Of a stretch of DNA of 64,000 nt, positions 28,220 through 36,680 are shown one piece after another. Positions within the stretch are counted from its first letter, which is position 1. Every line of letters begins with the position of its first letter. The translations under genes and the position numbers were made by a program. Below the pieces are notes generated by a model that was not told where the DNA came from, ran no database searches, and saw only the letters and a program-made list of their open reading frames with translations. The stretch spans positions 1,426,001-1,490,000 of the forward strand of contig NZ_JAGRPV010000001.1 in the NCBI RefSeq assembly GCF_030014955.1, given 5' to 3'. This stretch comes from Cohnella hashimotonis (GTDB taxonomy: Bacteria > Bacillota > Bacilli > Paenibacillales > Paenibacillaceae).

Positions 28220-29905
28220 ATGAATCGTAAGTCGGCAAAATGGATTGCGTTCACGGTATTGGCGTGTTCGTTAGCGCTCACGTCTGCTTGCACCAACAAC
28301 AACGGAAATAACGCAAGTTCTTCCGGTTCGCCAAAAGCAAGTTCGCAGGAAAGCGCCGCTAATAGCGGAAGCGAGTCTGCGCCGGATCCGATGGGGAAAA
28401 TTGATCCGCCTATTGAGGTTACCGCGATCCGCACCTTGGATTCGACGACGAAATTTGAAAATGGAGAAACCATTGAGAATAATGCTTGGACTAAATTATA
28501 CGAGAACGAATTCGGAATTAAATTGAAGTACTTATGGATTTCCGATCCGACGCAATACGAGCAAAAGTTCAATGTTGCCATGGCATCCGGACAATTAGCG
28601 GATATTATGCCCGTCAATGGCATTCAATTTAACCAACTGGTCGAATCTAATCAATTAGCTGATTTAACGGAGGTGCTTGAAAAGTACGGTACGCCTCTCG
28701 CCAAAGAGATGCTAAAGAAGGATGGCGGAGTTGGTCTTGAGTCCGCAACCTTTAACGGGAAATTGTTGGGGTTGCCGGTAAACCCGGGTTCATTCGATTT
28801 CGCTTCTCTGCTCTGGATCCGTACAGATTGGTTGGAAAAGCTGAATCTGCCCGAGCCGAAAACGATGGAGGATGTATTTAAGATCGCGGAAGCTTTCGTC
28901 AATCAAGATCCGGATGGAAACAATAAGAAGGATACGCAGGGATTGGGAGCGACTAAAGATTTCTACGGTTTGGAGCCGGGCCTGGATGGATTGTTTAACG
29001 GATATCATGCTTATCCGAAGAGCTGGGTCGAGGATGCTTCAGGGAATCTGGTGTACGGAAGCATTCAACCAGAGATGAAGCAAGCACTTGAAAAACTCCA
29101 GCAGTTATATAAAGACGGGTACATTGATCGCGAGTTCGCAGTCAAAGACAAGGAAAAATTCATACAAACTGTTAATGCCGGTAAACTGGGCATGTTCTAT
29201 GGCGCCGATTGGTCGCCGCTGCTGTTCTTGGACGGCAAAGCACTGGATGAAAAGATGGAATGGAAGCCGTTCCAATTACCCTCGATTGATGACAACAAGG
29301 CTAAACCGCAAACCCCTTATAACGTAAATCAATTTTTCGTCGTTCGCAAAGGGATGGCGCATCCCGAGGCAGTCGTGAAGATGCTGAATGCCGCAAGTTA
29401 CCAATGGGACAGAACGAAGTACCCCCTGACGGACATGAATCAGAATGGGGATGTCGCCAAATGGCAATATGCGTTAGTCCAAGCTTCCAATCCAATTCAG
29501 AATGTCGAACTGTACGAAGATGTGAAGAAGGCGCTGGAGAAGCAGGACGAATCTCTATTGAACATTGCCAGCAACCCGGGGCAAGCCAACTTCTATAAAG
29601 GCATTAATGATTTTAAGAACGGCAATATGTCCGGCTGGGGGTATACCCGCTTTTATGACGCGATCTCATTGTTGTACGACTATCATACGAACGACGGATT
29701 TAAAATGACGGAATTTATCTCGGGCCCTACGCCAACGATGGTGGAGAAACAATCAACGCTGCTTAAGATGGAGCTAGAAACATTCACCAAAATCGTGATG
29801 GGCGAGTCTTCGATCGATGCCTTCGATGAATTCGTGAGCAATTGGAAAAAGCTTGGCGGAGATACCATTACGAAAGAAGTAGCGGATTGGAAAGCTAGCA
29901 AATAA
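28220..29905 (+). CDS. Extracellular solute-binding lipoprotein (LplA/YtcQ type)
   Basis: 561 aa. MNRKSAKWIAFTVLACSLAL and then TSAC form the lipoprotein signal; a Ser/Asn linker follows. At over 550 residues it matches the large LplA/YtcQ class that works with LplB/YtcP permeases (here the genes at 32762 and 33670). Motifs include WTKLYENEFGIKLKYLW, MASGQLADIMPVNG and LPEPKTMEDVFKIAEAF. AAGGGGG precedes ATG 28220; in-frame codons upstream have no ribosome site. Four genes separate it from its permeases, an unusual arrangement that ties those genes to the transported substrate. Confidence 0.9.
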   Translation: MNRKSAKWIAFTVLACSLALTSACTNNNGNNASSSGSPKASSQESAANSGSESAPDPMGKIDPPIEVTAIRTLDSTTKFENGETIENNAWTKLYENEFGIKLKYLWISDPTQYEQKFNVAMASGQLADIMPVNGIQFNQLVESNQLADLTEVLEKYGTPLAKEMLKKDGGVGLESATFNGKLLGLPVNPGSFDFASLLWIRTDWLEKLNLPEPKTMEDVFKIAEAFVNQDPDGNNKKDTQGLGATKDFYGLEPGLDGLFNGYHAYPKSWVEDASGNLVYGSIQPEMKQALEKLQQLYKDGYIDREFAVKDKEKFIQTVNAGKLGMFYGADWSPLLFLDGKALDEKMEWKPFQLPSIDDNKAKPQTPYNVNQFFVVRKGMAHPEAVVKMLNAASYQWDRTKYPLTDMNQNGDVAKWQYALVQASNPIQNVELYEDVKKALEKQDESLLNIASNPGQANFYKGINDFKNGNMSGWGYTRFYDAISLLYDYHTNDGFKMTEFISGPTPTMVEKQSTLLKMELETFTKIVMGESSIDAFDEFVSNWKKLGGDTITKEVADWKASK

Positions 29906-29918
29906 TTCTTAAAGACAT

Positions 29919-29963
29919 CGGAAGCCCATATTTCTCTAAGCTATAAAGCATATGCGGCTTCCG
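29919..29963 (+). other. Intercistronic hairpin after the binding-protein gene
   Basis: CGGAAGCC-CATA pairs with TATG-C-GGCTTCCG around a 20-base loop; no T-tract, so it is more likely an mRNA-stabilising or processing structure that keeps binding-protein mRNA abundant than a full terminator. Confidence 0.55.
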
Positions 29964-30009
29964 GTCGTACTTGAAAGGAATAGACACAAGCAAGCGGGAG
30001 GCGACAGCA

Positions 30010-31056
30010 ATGTCCGTTATGACCGTAACGGGAAAGGTACGATCCGATAGTCTGGGCTGGGTATTGCCCCACGAGCATGCCTTTATCGATTTGCGCAGGC
30101 TGGTGCCTGCCGTTAGTGAAATCTCGCGGAAAAGGTTGGCGCAGGAGCAGGTCAGCCTCGCGAATTTCGGAAAGCTCATGCGTAATCCCTACGCGGTTCT
30201 GGACAATGCAGTCATCGATGACGAAAAAATTGTAAGAGATGAGTTGCTGAAATTTAAGAAAGCCGGAGGAACGACCTTCGTCGATCTGACGTTGCGCGAC
30301 ATCGGCAGGGACCCTGCGCTGCTAGCCGGATTGTCGAGAGAGTTGGATATTAAGATCGTAGCAGGCTGCGGTTACTATATTAACAAATCCCATCCTGGCG
30401 ACATGAACCGCAAAACAGTAGAAAATATTGCAGAAGAACTTTTGAATGAAATCCGTCATGGCATGGATGGTACGGACATAAAAGCAGGCGTCATAGGCGA
30501 GATTGGAACAAGCGAGATCATCTATCCGAATGAAAAAAAGACGCTAATCGCATCGGCGATCGTTCAAAAGGAAACCGGCTTAGGGTTGCACGTGCATACG
30601 GACCTTTATGCGACGAACGGCTACGAAGTCATTTCTATTCTGACCGAGCACGGTGCGGCAGCTGAAAAAATATGCATCAATCACATCGATGTCGACCTCA
30701 AAATGGATTATATCAAGGACCTTCTTAACCTGGGAGCCTATGTGGAATTCGATAACTTCGGCAAGGAATTTTATGCCGACAGGCGGGATCGAAGCGTTTT
30801 AAGAGGACCCTTTTGCAGAGACATCGAGCGAGTGAGAGCCATCAAGCAGCTCATCGATTGGGGCTTCCTTTCAAAAATATTATTGTCCAACGATGTCTGC
30901 CTGAAAACTTGCTTGCACAGCTATGGCGGTTGGGGCTATGACCACGTTCTAACGAATATTATTCCGATGATGAAGGACGAAGGAATAACCGCCGAGCAGA
31001 TTCAAACGATCATGTGCAGCAATCCTGCCGAATTTCTCGACGATGGAAAAGATTGA
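30010..31056 (+). CDS. Phosphotriesterase-family amidohydrolase (metal-dependent)
   Basis: 348 aa, cytoplasmic. The binuclear metal site of the family is complete by spacing: H21-x-H23 (LPHEHAFID), E164 (VIGEIGTSE) in the place of the carbamylated Lys, H196 (LHVHTD), H225 (INHID) and D295 (LLSNDV); the 32-, 29- and 70-residue gaps match those of the classic phosphotriesterase. The natural reactions of such relatives include hydrolysis of sugar or sugar-phosphate lactones and other esters, rarely organophosphates. Start at ATG 30010 after GGGAGG; an earlier GTG/ATG at 29971 lies before that site. Context suggests it acts on the compound imported by this operon. Confidence 0.85.
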   Translation: MSVMTVTGKVRSDSLGWVLPHEHAFIDLRRLVPAVSEISRKRLAQEQVSLANFGKLMRNPYAVLDNAVIDDEKIVRDELLKFKKAGGTTFVDLTLRDIGRDPALLAGLSRELDIKIVAGCGYYINKSHPGDMNRKTVENIAEELLNEIRHGMDGTDIKAGVIGEIGTSEIIYPNEKKTLIASAIVQKETGLGLHVHTDLYATNGYEVISILTEHGAAAEKICINHIDVDLKMDYIKDLLNLGAYVEFDNFGKEFYADRRDRSVLRGPFCRDIERVRAIKQLIDWGFLSKILLSNDVCLKTCLHSYGGWGYDHVLTNIIPMMKDEGITAEQIQTIMCSNPAEFLDDGKD

Positions 31057-31161
31057 AGCTTTGCATCTCGTGAGGCCGCTCGCGACAAAGGAACGACAAC
31101 AGCCTCGCCATAATTATTTGAAAATTCAGATAAATATTAAAGTACAGGGAGATAACCGCTC

Positions 31162-32358
31162 ATGATCAAAATACCAAAAGCAGAATTCGCCGCAAGGATC
31201 GAAAAGCTAAAAGCGTTGATGAGAGAAAACGACATGCAAGCTTGCTTGATCTACGGGGACGAATATCGGAAAGAAAACCTCCGTTATATGAGCAACTATT
31301 GGCCCTTATTCGAAAGGGGAGCCGTCATGGTTTCGATGACAGGCGAGCCTTTTGTCATTGCAGCGCCGGAAGGCGAGATGTTTTGCCGCGAGATGAGCGC
31401 ATGGCCGGACGTTCGGCTGCTTCCGGAATTCGCATGCGTGACGGTACCCGATAAAATCGAATATCCTCAGGCGCATTATACGAGCCTGACGGAGATTTGC
31501 AAAGGGCTGCAAGAAAGCGGACCGTTGCAAAGATTAGGCATTGTAGGCATCGATGCGATGCCCGAACCGTTAATGAAAATCATCGGCGACAGCTTCGCTG
31601 GCATTGAACTCGTCGATGCGGGCGAATTATTATTCCAACTTCGAATGACCAAAACGGCTAACGAAGTCGCCTGTCTGCAAGAAGCGGCAAGGATCGCCGA
31701 CGCGGGATACAAGTTAATGATCGAACAAGTCAAGCCTGGCATGACGGAGCTTGAACTGGCCTCTTTAGCCTACGGGGAATGCATCAGGCAAGGCGCGGAA
31801 AATGTTCCGTTCTGCCTCTTAACGAGCGGAGATAGGGTCAATACGATCATCGGCAGAGCTTCCGGAAAAGTGATCGAGGACGGGGATATGATTATGGCCG
31901 CCATTGCCGTTCAAGTCGAGGGTTACGTGGCTACGCTCAATTTCCCATTCGTCGCCGGCCAAATGCGCGAGGAACAGAAAAAGTTTATCGATATTCTCGT
32001 CGAAGCGGAGGACGCCGCTTTAAGCCGGATCAAGGCGGGCGCGGGCCAGAGCGAAGTCGTACGCGCGGTTAAAGCGTGCTTCAAGGATAGGAACGTCACC
32101 GAATATGACCTTTATCCCCCGCTTCACGGCTGTGGGTTGGCGGAAGCCGAATCTCCTTACCCGGACGAGAATACCGAAGCGAAATTCGTGGCGGGAATGA
32201 CTGTGAATACGGATGTTAGTTTATTCGGTCACCCGCACGGTTCAAATCGGATCGAGGAAAGCTTGCTCGTCACCGAAGACGGTTACGAATCGATGTCAAA
32301 GCTCGTTAGGCATTTGAGCAGGACTTGGAAAGAAACGGCGACGATATCGGTCGATTAA
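31162..32358 (+). CDS. M24-fold (creatinase/prolidase-like) protein lacking metal ligands
   Basis: 398 aa. Residues 1-150 form the N-terminal creatinase domain, 160-385 the pita-bread M24 domain (MTKTANEVACLQEAARIADAGY, PGMTELELA, RIEESLLVTEDGYE). The two Asp ligands expected in a GDxVxxDxG...GYxxD stretch are replaced (GDMIMAAIAVQVEGYVATL), and the first Glu ligand (normally in the TxEPG stretch) reads NTDVSLFG; only HGCG and the last Glu remain. It is thus unlikely to be a metallo-aminopeptidase and may work without metal, as creatinase does. Follows the phosphotriesterase-like gene by about 100 bases. Confidence 0.82.
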   Translation: MIKIPKAEFAARIEKLKALMRENDMQACLIYGDEYRKENLRYMSNYWPLFERGAVMVSMTGEPFVIAAPEGEMFCREMSAWPDVRLLPEFACVTVPDKIEYPQAHYTSLTEICKGLQESGPLQRLGIVGIDAMPEPLMKIIGDSFAGIELVDAGELLFQLRMTKTANEVACLQEAARIADAGYKLMIEQVKPGMTELELASLAYGECIRQGAENVPFCLLTSGDRVNTIIGRASGKVIEDGDMIMAAIAVQVEGYVATLNFPFVAGQMREEQKKFIDILVEAEDAALSRIKAGAGQSEVVRAVKACFKDRNVTEYDLYPPLHGCGLAEAESPYPDENTEAKFVAGMTVNTDVSLFGHPHGSNRIEESLLVTEDGYESMSKLVRHLSRTWKETATISVD

Positions 32359-32370
32359 GGAGGACATCGC

Positions 32371-32748
32371 GTGAGCAAAGAGGGAGCAAAAAACTGGTAT
32401 ATCGTCGACGGTTATTTACCGTACAAGGGCAAAGTCGAAGGAGAAATTTTCGAAGGCCATGAAGCCGTGATGATATTGAATTGCCAGGACGAGGATGCGG
32501 AGATCTTCATGGACATCTACTACGAAGATCGAGACCCGGATGAGAACATCCGAGTGTTGGCCAAGGCGAAGCGCGTCAAATGTATCCGCATGGATCGTCC
32601 CGACGATATCGGCGGCATCCGGCTAGATCGCCAGCTCCAATATTCGTTGAGGTTCAGAAGCAATATCGAAGTCATTATTCAGTACGGCAGAATGGACATT
32701 GCCCAACCCAATCTGGCCTATATCGGTATGATGGGATACTCGGAATAA
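32371..32748 (+). CDS. ASRT (sensory rhodopsin transducer) domain protein
   Basis: 125 aa, soluble. The whole length matches the Anabaena sensory rhodopsin transducer family: WYIVDGYLPYKGK, a FEGHEAVMILNCQDEDAEI strand pair, YYEDRDP, RVKCIRMDRPDDIGG and NIEVIIQYGRMD are all at the expected places. The fold is a small beta-sandwich that forms tetramers and is thought to bind small molecules. No rhodopsin gene lies in the window. GTG start, with AAGGAGG about 6 bases upstream. Tightly packed between the M24 gene (12 bases) and the permease (13 bases), so part of the operon. Likely a metabolite-binding accessory or an isomerase-like protein; role unknown. Confidence 0.82.
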   Translation: MSKEGAKNWYIVDGYLPYKGKVEGEIFEGHEAVMILNCQDEDAEIFMDIYYEDRDPDENIRVLAKAKRVKCIRMDRPDDIGGIRLDRQLQYSLRFRSNIEVIIQYGRMDIAQPNLAYIGMMGYSE

Positions 32749-32761
32749 GGGAATGAACGGA

Positions 32762-33661
32762 ATGAATATAAAAAAGACCAAGCGCGAGATGCCGTTACAT
32801 CTGATGCTGGTGCCCGGCGTAGTCATACTGTTGATCTACTGCTACTATCCGATGTTAGGATTCGCAATCGCCTTTCAGAAGTTTATTCCGATCAACGGAT
32901 TGTTCGGCTCGAATTGGATCGGACTCGGCAATTTCCGGTACGTGCTGCAGATGCCGGACATATGGAAGGTGCTTGGCAATACCGTATTCATCGCCACCAT
33001 GAAAATTCTGTTCGGGCTGATCGTTCCGATCGTCGTTGCGATTCTTATCAATGAATTGAAGGTCATGCTGATTAAACGGGGCGTCCAGACGCTCATTTAT
33101 TTACCGCATTTTCTGTCCTGGGTTATTCTTGGCGGCGTGCTCGTCGATATTTTATCGCCTTCGGAAGGCATCGTTAACCAGCTGTTAAATGCGGTCGGTT
33201 TGGATTCCGTATTTTTTCTGGGCAGCAATCATTGGTTTCCGTCCGTGCTCATCTTCTCGGATGTGTGGAAGGAATTCGGCTTCAGCACCATCGTGTTTCT
33301 GGCTGCGATTACGGGAATCAATCCTGCCTTGTACGAGGCGGCGATCGTGGATGGGGCCAGTCACACGAGACAGATGTGGCATATTACATTGCCGGGCATG
33401 GTACCGATTATCGTGTTGATGGCGACATTGAGTTTGGGCAATGTGCTTAATGCCGGTTTTGATCAAGTATTTAACTTATACAGTCCGAGCGTATATGAAA
33501 GCGGGGATATTCTGGATACGTTGATCTATCGGATCGGCCTGCTGGATGCGCAATTCGGCGTAGCGACGGCGATCGGGCTGTTCAAGTCCATCGTTTCCTT
33601 CGTACTCATTGCCGTCTCCTACTTCATGGCTTATCGGTTGGTCAATTATCGCATTTTTTAA
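32762..33661 (+). CDS. ABC transporter permease (LplB type)
   Basis: 299 aa. The short N-terminus, LMLVPGVVILLIYCYYPMLGFAIAFQKF first membrane segment, EAA loop (LYEAAIVDGASHTRQMWHITLPGM) and the ending AYRLVNYRIF identify the LplB subfamily, which imports oligosaccharides with large LplA-like binding proteins. Start at ATG 32762, 9 bases after AAGGGA; ATG 32753 would leave almost no spacing. Pairs with the next gene. Confidence 0.92.
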   Translation: MNIKKTKREMPLHLMLVPGVVILLIYCYYPMLGFAIAFQKFIPINGLFGSNWIGLGNFRYVLQMPDIWKVLGNTVFIATMKILFGLIVPIVVAILINELKVMLIKRGVQTLIYLPHFLSWVILGGVLVDILSPSEGIVNQLLNAVGLDSVFFLGSNHWFPSVLIFSDVWKEFGFSTIVFLAAITGINPALYEAAIVDGASHTRQMWHITLPGMVPIIVLMATLSLGNVLNAGFDQVFNLYSPSVYESGDILDTLIYRIGLLDAQFGVATAIGLFKSIVSFVLIAVSYFMAYRLVNYRIF

Positions 33662-33669
33662 GGAAAGGA

Positions 33670-34563
33670 ATGTTTCACGTGCAGCACCGGGCGTCCTTAA
33701 GCCGAAGAGCTTTCGTTGTAGGCAACTATACGTTTCTCGTCGCGCTTTCCTTGCTTTGCCTGCTTCCGCTAGTTCAGGTGTTGTCCATTTCCTTTAGCTC
33801 CAGCGCCGCCGCTTCAGCCGGGCTGGTCAAGCTGTTTCCCGTCGATTTCACTCTAGCCTCTTACTCGTATATTTTGCAGAAGCAAGAATTTATAAATTCC
33901 TTCGGCATTACGTTGCAGCGGCTTATTCTTGGTTTTGTCACTAACATGGGATTGTCGCTGCTTTGCGCGTATCCATTATCCAAGGAAAGAAAGGATCTGC
34001 GAATTCGCAGCTGGTACGCCTGGTTTTTCGTATTCACCATTCTGTTCAGCGGGGGTCTTATTCCTACGTACATGGTGATCAGTATGACCGGTTTGATCGA
34101 CACGCTATGGGCGCTCATTATTCCGAGTGCCGTATCGGTGTTCAATGTCATCCTGCTGCTGAATTTTTTTCGGGGATTGCCGCAAGAAGTAGAGGAATCG
34201 GCCTTCCTGGATGGCGCGGGACATTGGACCGTATTGTGGAAAATGTATGTCCCGATGTCTTACCCGGTGTTGGCTACGGTAGCCTTGTTCACGATGGTGT
34301 TTCATTGGAACTCGTGGTTCGACGGGTTGATTTATATGAATTTTCCGAAGAACTATCCGTTGTCCACGTATTTGCAGCTATTGGTCATCAACAGTAATCC
34401 AATGAAGATGGATCCCCGGAATCTGGCGGGAATTCTGGAAATATCCGAGCGAACGACTAGAGCGGCGCAGATCTTCTTGGGCGCGCTGCCGATTCTCATC
34501 GTGTATCCGTTTCTACAGCGGTTCTTCGTGAAGGGAATCGTGCTTGGAAGCGTTAAAGGATAA
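33670..34563 (+). CDS. ABC transporter permease (YtcP/MalG type)
   Basis: 297 aa, six membrane segments, EAA loop (VEESAFLDGAGHWTVLWKMYVPM) and the C-terminal RFFVKGIVLGSVKG ending that is typical of YtcP/LplC permeases. Eight bases from the LplB-type gene. Together with the lipoprotein at 28220 it forms the importer of this locus; the ATPase is encoded elsewhere. Confidence 0.92.
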   Translation: MFHVQHRASLSRRAFVVGNYTFLVALSLLCLLPLVQVLSISFSSSAAASAGLVKLFPVDFTLASYSYILQKQEFINSFGITLQRLILGFVTNMGLSLLCAYPLSKERKDLRIRSWYAWFFVFTILFSGGLIPTYMVISMTGLIDTLWALIIPSAVSVFNVILLLNFFRGLPQEVEESAFLDGAGHWTVLWKMYVPMSYPVLATVALFTMVFHWNSWFDGLIYMNFPKNYPLSTYLQLLVINSNPMKMDPRNLAGILEISERTTRAAQIFLGALPILIVYPFLQRFFVKGIVLGSVKG

Positions 34564-34590
34564 GTTTATTCCATGACGGAGAGGTGCAGG

Positions 34591-36627
34591 ATGGAAGCCG
34601 CGAGTTCAAGTTATGAAAAATGGATATGGATTGAGTTAATCGGATTCGACAATCGCGAGAGCGACTTCGGCGTCACAGCCTATTTGGAAACCGTAGGATT
34701 CATTCCGCAAAGTATTTTCCTTTTGTTGTATACGCCGGACTTTATACACGCTCACAAAGGAATGGAGAGCGAGTGGCGGCTGCCGATGGAGTCATGCTCT
34801 TACGGAGCGCGTCCATACGGCAAGCTGCACGACAGGCAGGATTGGACCAACCTCCAGCTTCGCGGTCTGGTCAAGGAATTGCAAAAGCACGGCATCGACG
34901 TCTATTGCAGCTTTTTTGATATTTATCAGTTTCATGTCGGCGATTCGCTCCAAGCAGGCGCATGGTGTGCCGCTCATCCGGAGCTCTATGAAATGCGGAA
35001 GACGGGCGAGGCATTTCCGGCGATCAATCCGCTGAAGCGCTTGAAGGACGGAAGCTGGTACGAAGACTTGTTCGTCCAAGATTTAATACGCGTTATTCAG
35101 GACTACGGCTTTAATGGTTACCATGGCGCCGACGGCTATACAAGCCCGAGGCTGAGCCTGGCGGTGACCGATTACTCGGATGATATGGTCGGGCAATTCA
35201 TCGCGGCTGCCGCAGTGCCGTTCGATACAGAATTCGCGGCGCGCTGCGATGACAATCCGCCGGAGATGGAGCGGAGAGCCGATTGGATCTGGCATCATAA
35301 GCGGCTGGAATGGATTCAATTTCATGTCGAACGCTGGGGCCGGCTATGGGACAAAATCATGCTAGCCATTCGCAAGGCAGGGAAGAAAGCTTATATCAAT
35401 ACCGCTTGGACCAGAGATCCGTTTGAAGCTTTGTACCGATTCGGCGTCGATTATCGCCGGCTTGCGGCGTCCGGGGTCGACGGCTTCGTCGTCGAAACGG
35501 TCGGCGCTTCTCTCTCCGCGGGAGCCGGGGAAACGGAATACGAGCCGGACGCGGAATTTATGGCGATGCTGCTGACGATAAAGGCCTACGTGCCGGACAC
35601 GAAGCTGATATGCCTCAATGCGATTCAGGATACGAATGAGCAGTGGGATGCGTTAAGTCATGCGCCGACGGTGCTCGAGCGCGATATCTACGCGCTGTCC
35701 AACCTGTACATCCAAAAAGCTGCAGGATTAAGCCGCTGCTCGGGAGGCTTCATGGCTTGTCTGGGGGATGGCATTATCCGCGACGGATGGAATTGGATCG
35801 CCAAGCGATGGGACGGAGGGTTCGATGGAGCGCCCGAGCGGGTCGTCGGCATCACGATGGTATGGTCCGACCGGCTGCTCGATCGTTCATTGGCGGACTA
35901 CGCCGTATCCCGCCAATGGCCTGTTCACAAATATATGACTGAATTCATCTCGCGCGGCGTACCCTTGCATTCCATCATAAATGTGAAGGATGTTCCGCAA
36001 GCCAACGGGCCAATTCTAGTTACTTTGCTGCACTTGTTGCCGGACGATGAATTGCAGCGGGTACTCGATTATCGGCATGCGTCTTCGGTTCTGATCGGCG
36101 TGATGACGGAGCGCATGGCCCGAATCCCCGTTATCGCGGAATGGCAAATCGGCTGCAAGATCAACGAGCTGTTTTGCGTAATCAGGAATCGCGATGGCTC
36201 CGTGCTAAGCGTCTTTACGATGAAGGGCTATGCGGAACCTGATCATCAGGAAGAACAACGGATGGCCAAGTTTAAGGAGGGGATGTCCTGGCTGGAGAGC
36301 CTTCATTTCAAACCGGTCGATGAAGCGTTTTTGAGCAGCTGCGTCGAAGGAATCATGGCGCATACGGATGTACCGATAGTATTGAGAAATAAAGCATTTA
36401 TTCGTACTGCGGTATTTGAGATGGCGCCTCAACGCTGGCGGATTCTGATCTCCAATCTGCATCTCAATTACAAGTCGGCGCATCTGGACGTAGGCTGTCC
36501 CATCGAACAAGTCACGGTCTTAACCGATTTTCCGGGAATCCCGGTCACTCCGCGAGGCTCGGAGATCAATTTGTACGTTCCTGGACGAGGCGTCGTCATG
36601 ATTGAACTTACTTTGCAGGCGAAGTAA
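34591..36627 (+). CDS. Putative cytoplasmic glycosidase, TIM-barrel-like, family unassigned
   Basis: 678 aa without signal peptide, so it would act on imported material. Residues 10-330 have alternating beta/alpha elements of a glycosidase barrel (GIDVYCSFFDIYQFH, DYGFNGYHGADGYTSPRLSL, KKAYINTAWTRDP, GVDGFVVETVG with a candidate acid Glu), and the last 150 residues are beta-rich (VLRNKAFIRTAVFEMAPQRW...). Asp/Glu at GADGY and VVET are the best catalytic candidates but I cannot place it in a known GH family. Start at ATG 34591 after GGAGAGG; ATG 34573 has no ribosome site. Last gene of the operon. Confidence 0.55.
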   Translation: MEAASSSYEKWIWIELIGFDNRESDFGVTAYLETVGFIPQSIFLLLYTPDFIHAHKGMESEWRLPMESCSYGARPYGKLHDRQDWTNLQLRGLVKELQKHGIDVYCSFFDIYQFHVGDSLQAGAWCAAHPELYEMRKTGEAFPAINPLKRLKDGSWYEDLFVQDLIRVIQDYGFNGYHGADGYTSPRLSLAVTDYSDDMVGQFIAAAAVPFDTEFAARCDDNPPEMERRADWIWHHKRLEWIQFHVERWGRLWDKIMLAIRKAGKKAYINTAWTRDPFEALYRFGVDYRRLAASGVDGFVVETVGASLSAGAGETEYEPDAEFMAMLLTIKAYVPDTKLICLNAIQDTNEQWDALSHAPTVLERDIYALSNLYIQKAAGLSRCSGGFMACLGDGIIRDGWNWIAKRWDGGFDGAPERVVGITMVWSDRLLDRSLADYAVSRQWPVHKYMTEFISRGVPLHSIINVKDVPQANGPILVTLLHLLPDDELQRVLDYRHASSVLIGVMTERMARIPVIAEWQIGCKINELFCVIRNRDGSVLSVFTMKGYAEPDHQEEQRMAKFKEGMSWLESLHFKPVDEAFLSSCVEGIMAHTDVPIVLRNKAFIRTAVFEMAPQRWRILISNLHLNYKSAHLDVGCPIEQVTVLTDFPGIPVTPRGSEINLYVPGRGVVMIELTLQAK

Positions 36628-36642
36628 TGACGCAGCTGAGAA

Positions 36643-36659
36643 TGTAAGCGGTTTATAAT
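36643..36659 (+). promoter_or_regulatory. Candidate cre-like site overlapping a TATAAT -10
   Basis: TGTAAGCGGTTTAT matches 10 of 12 fixed positions of the CcpA cre pattern and overlaps TATAAT (36654-36659) in front of the SLH/DUF4838 gene. No good -35. If real, this gene is repressed by preferred sugars. Confidence 0.3.
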
Positions 36660-36680
36660 TCGGGTTGAGGGGTTGAGCGA

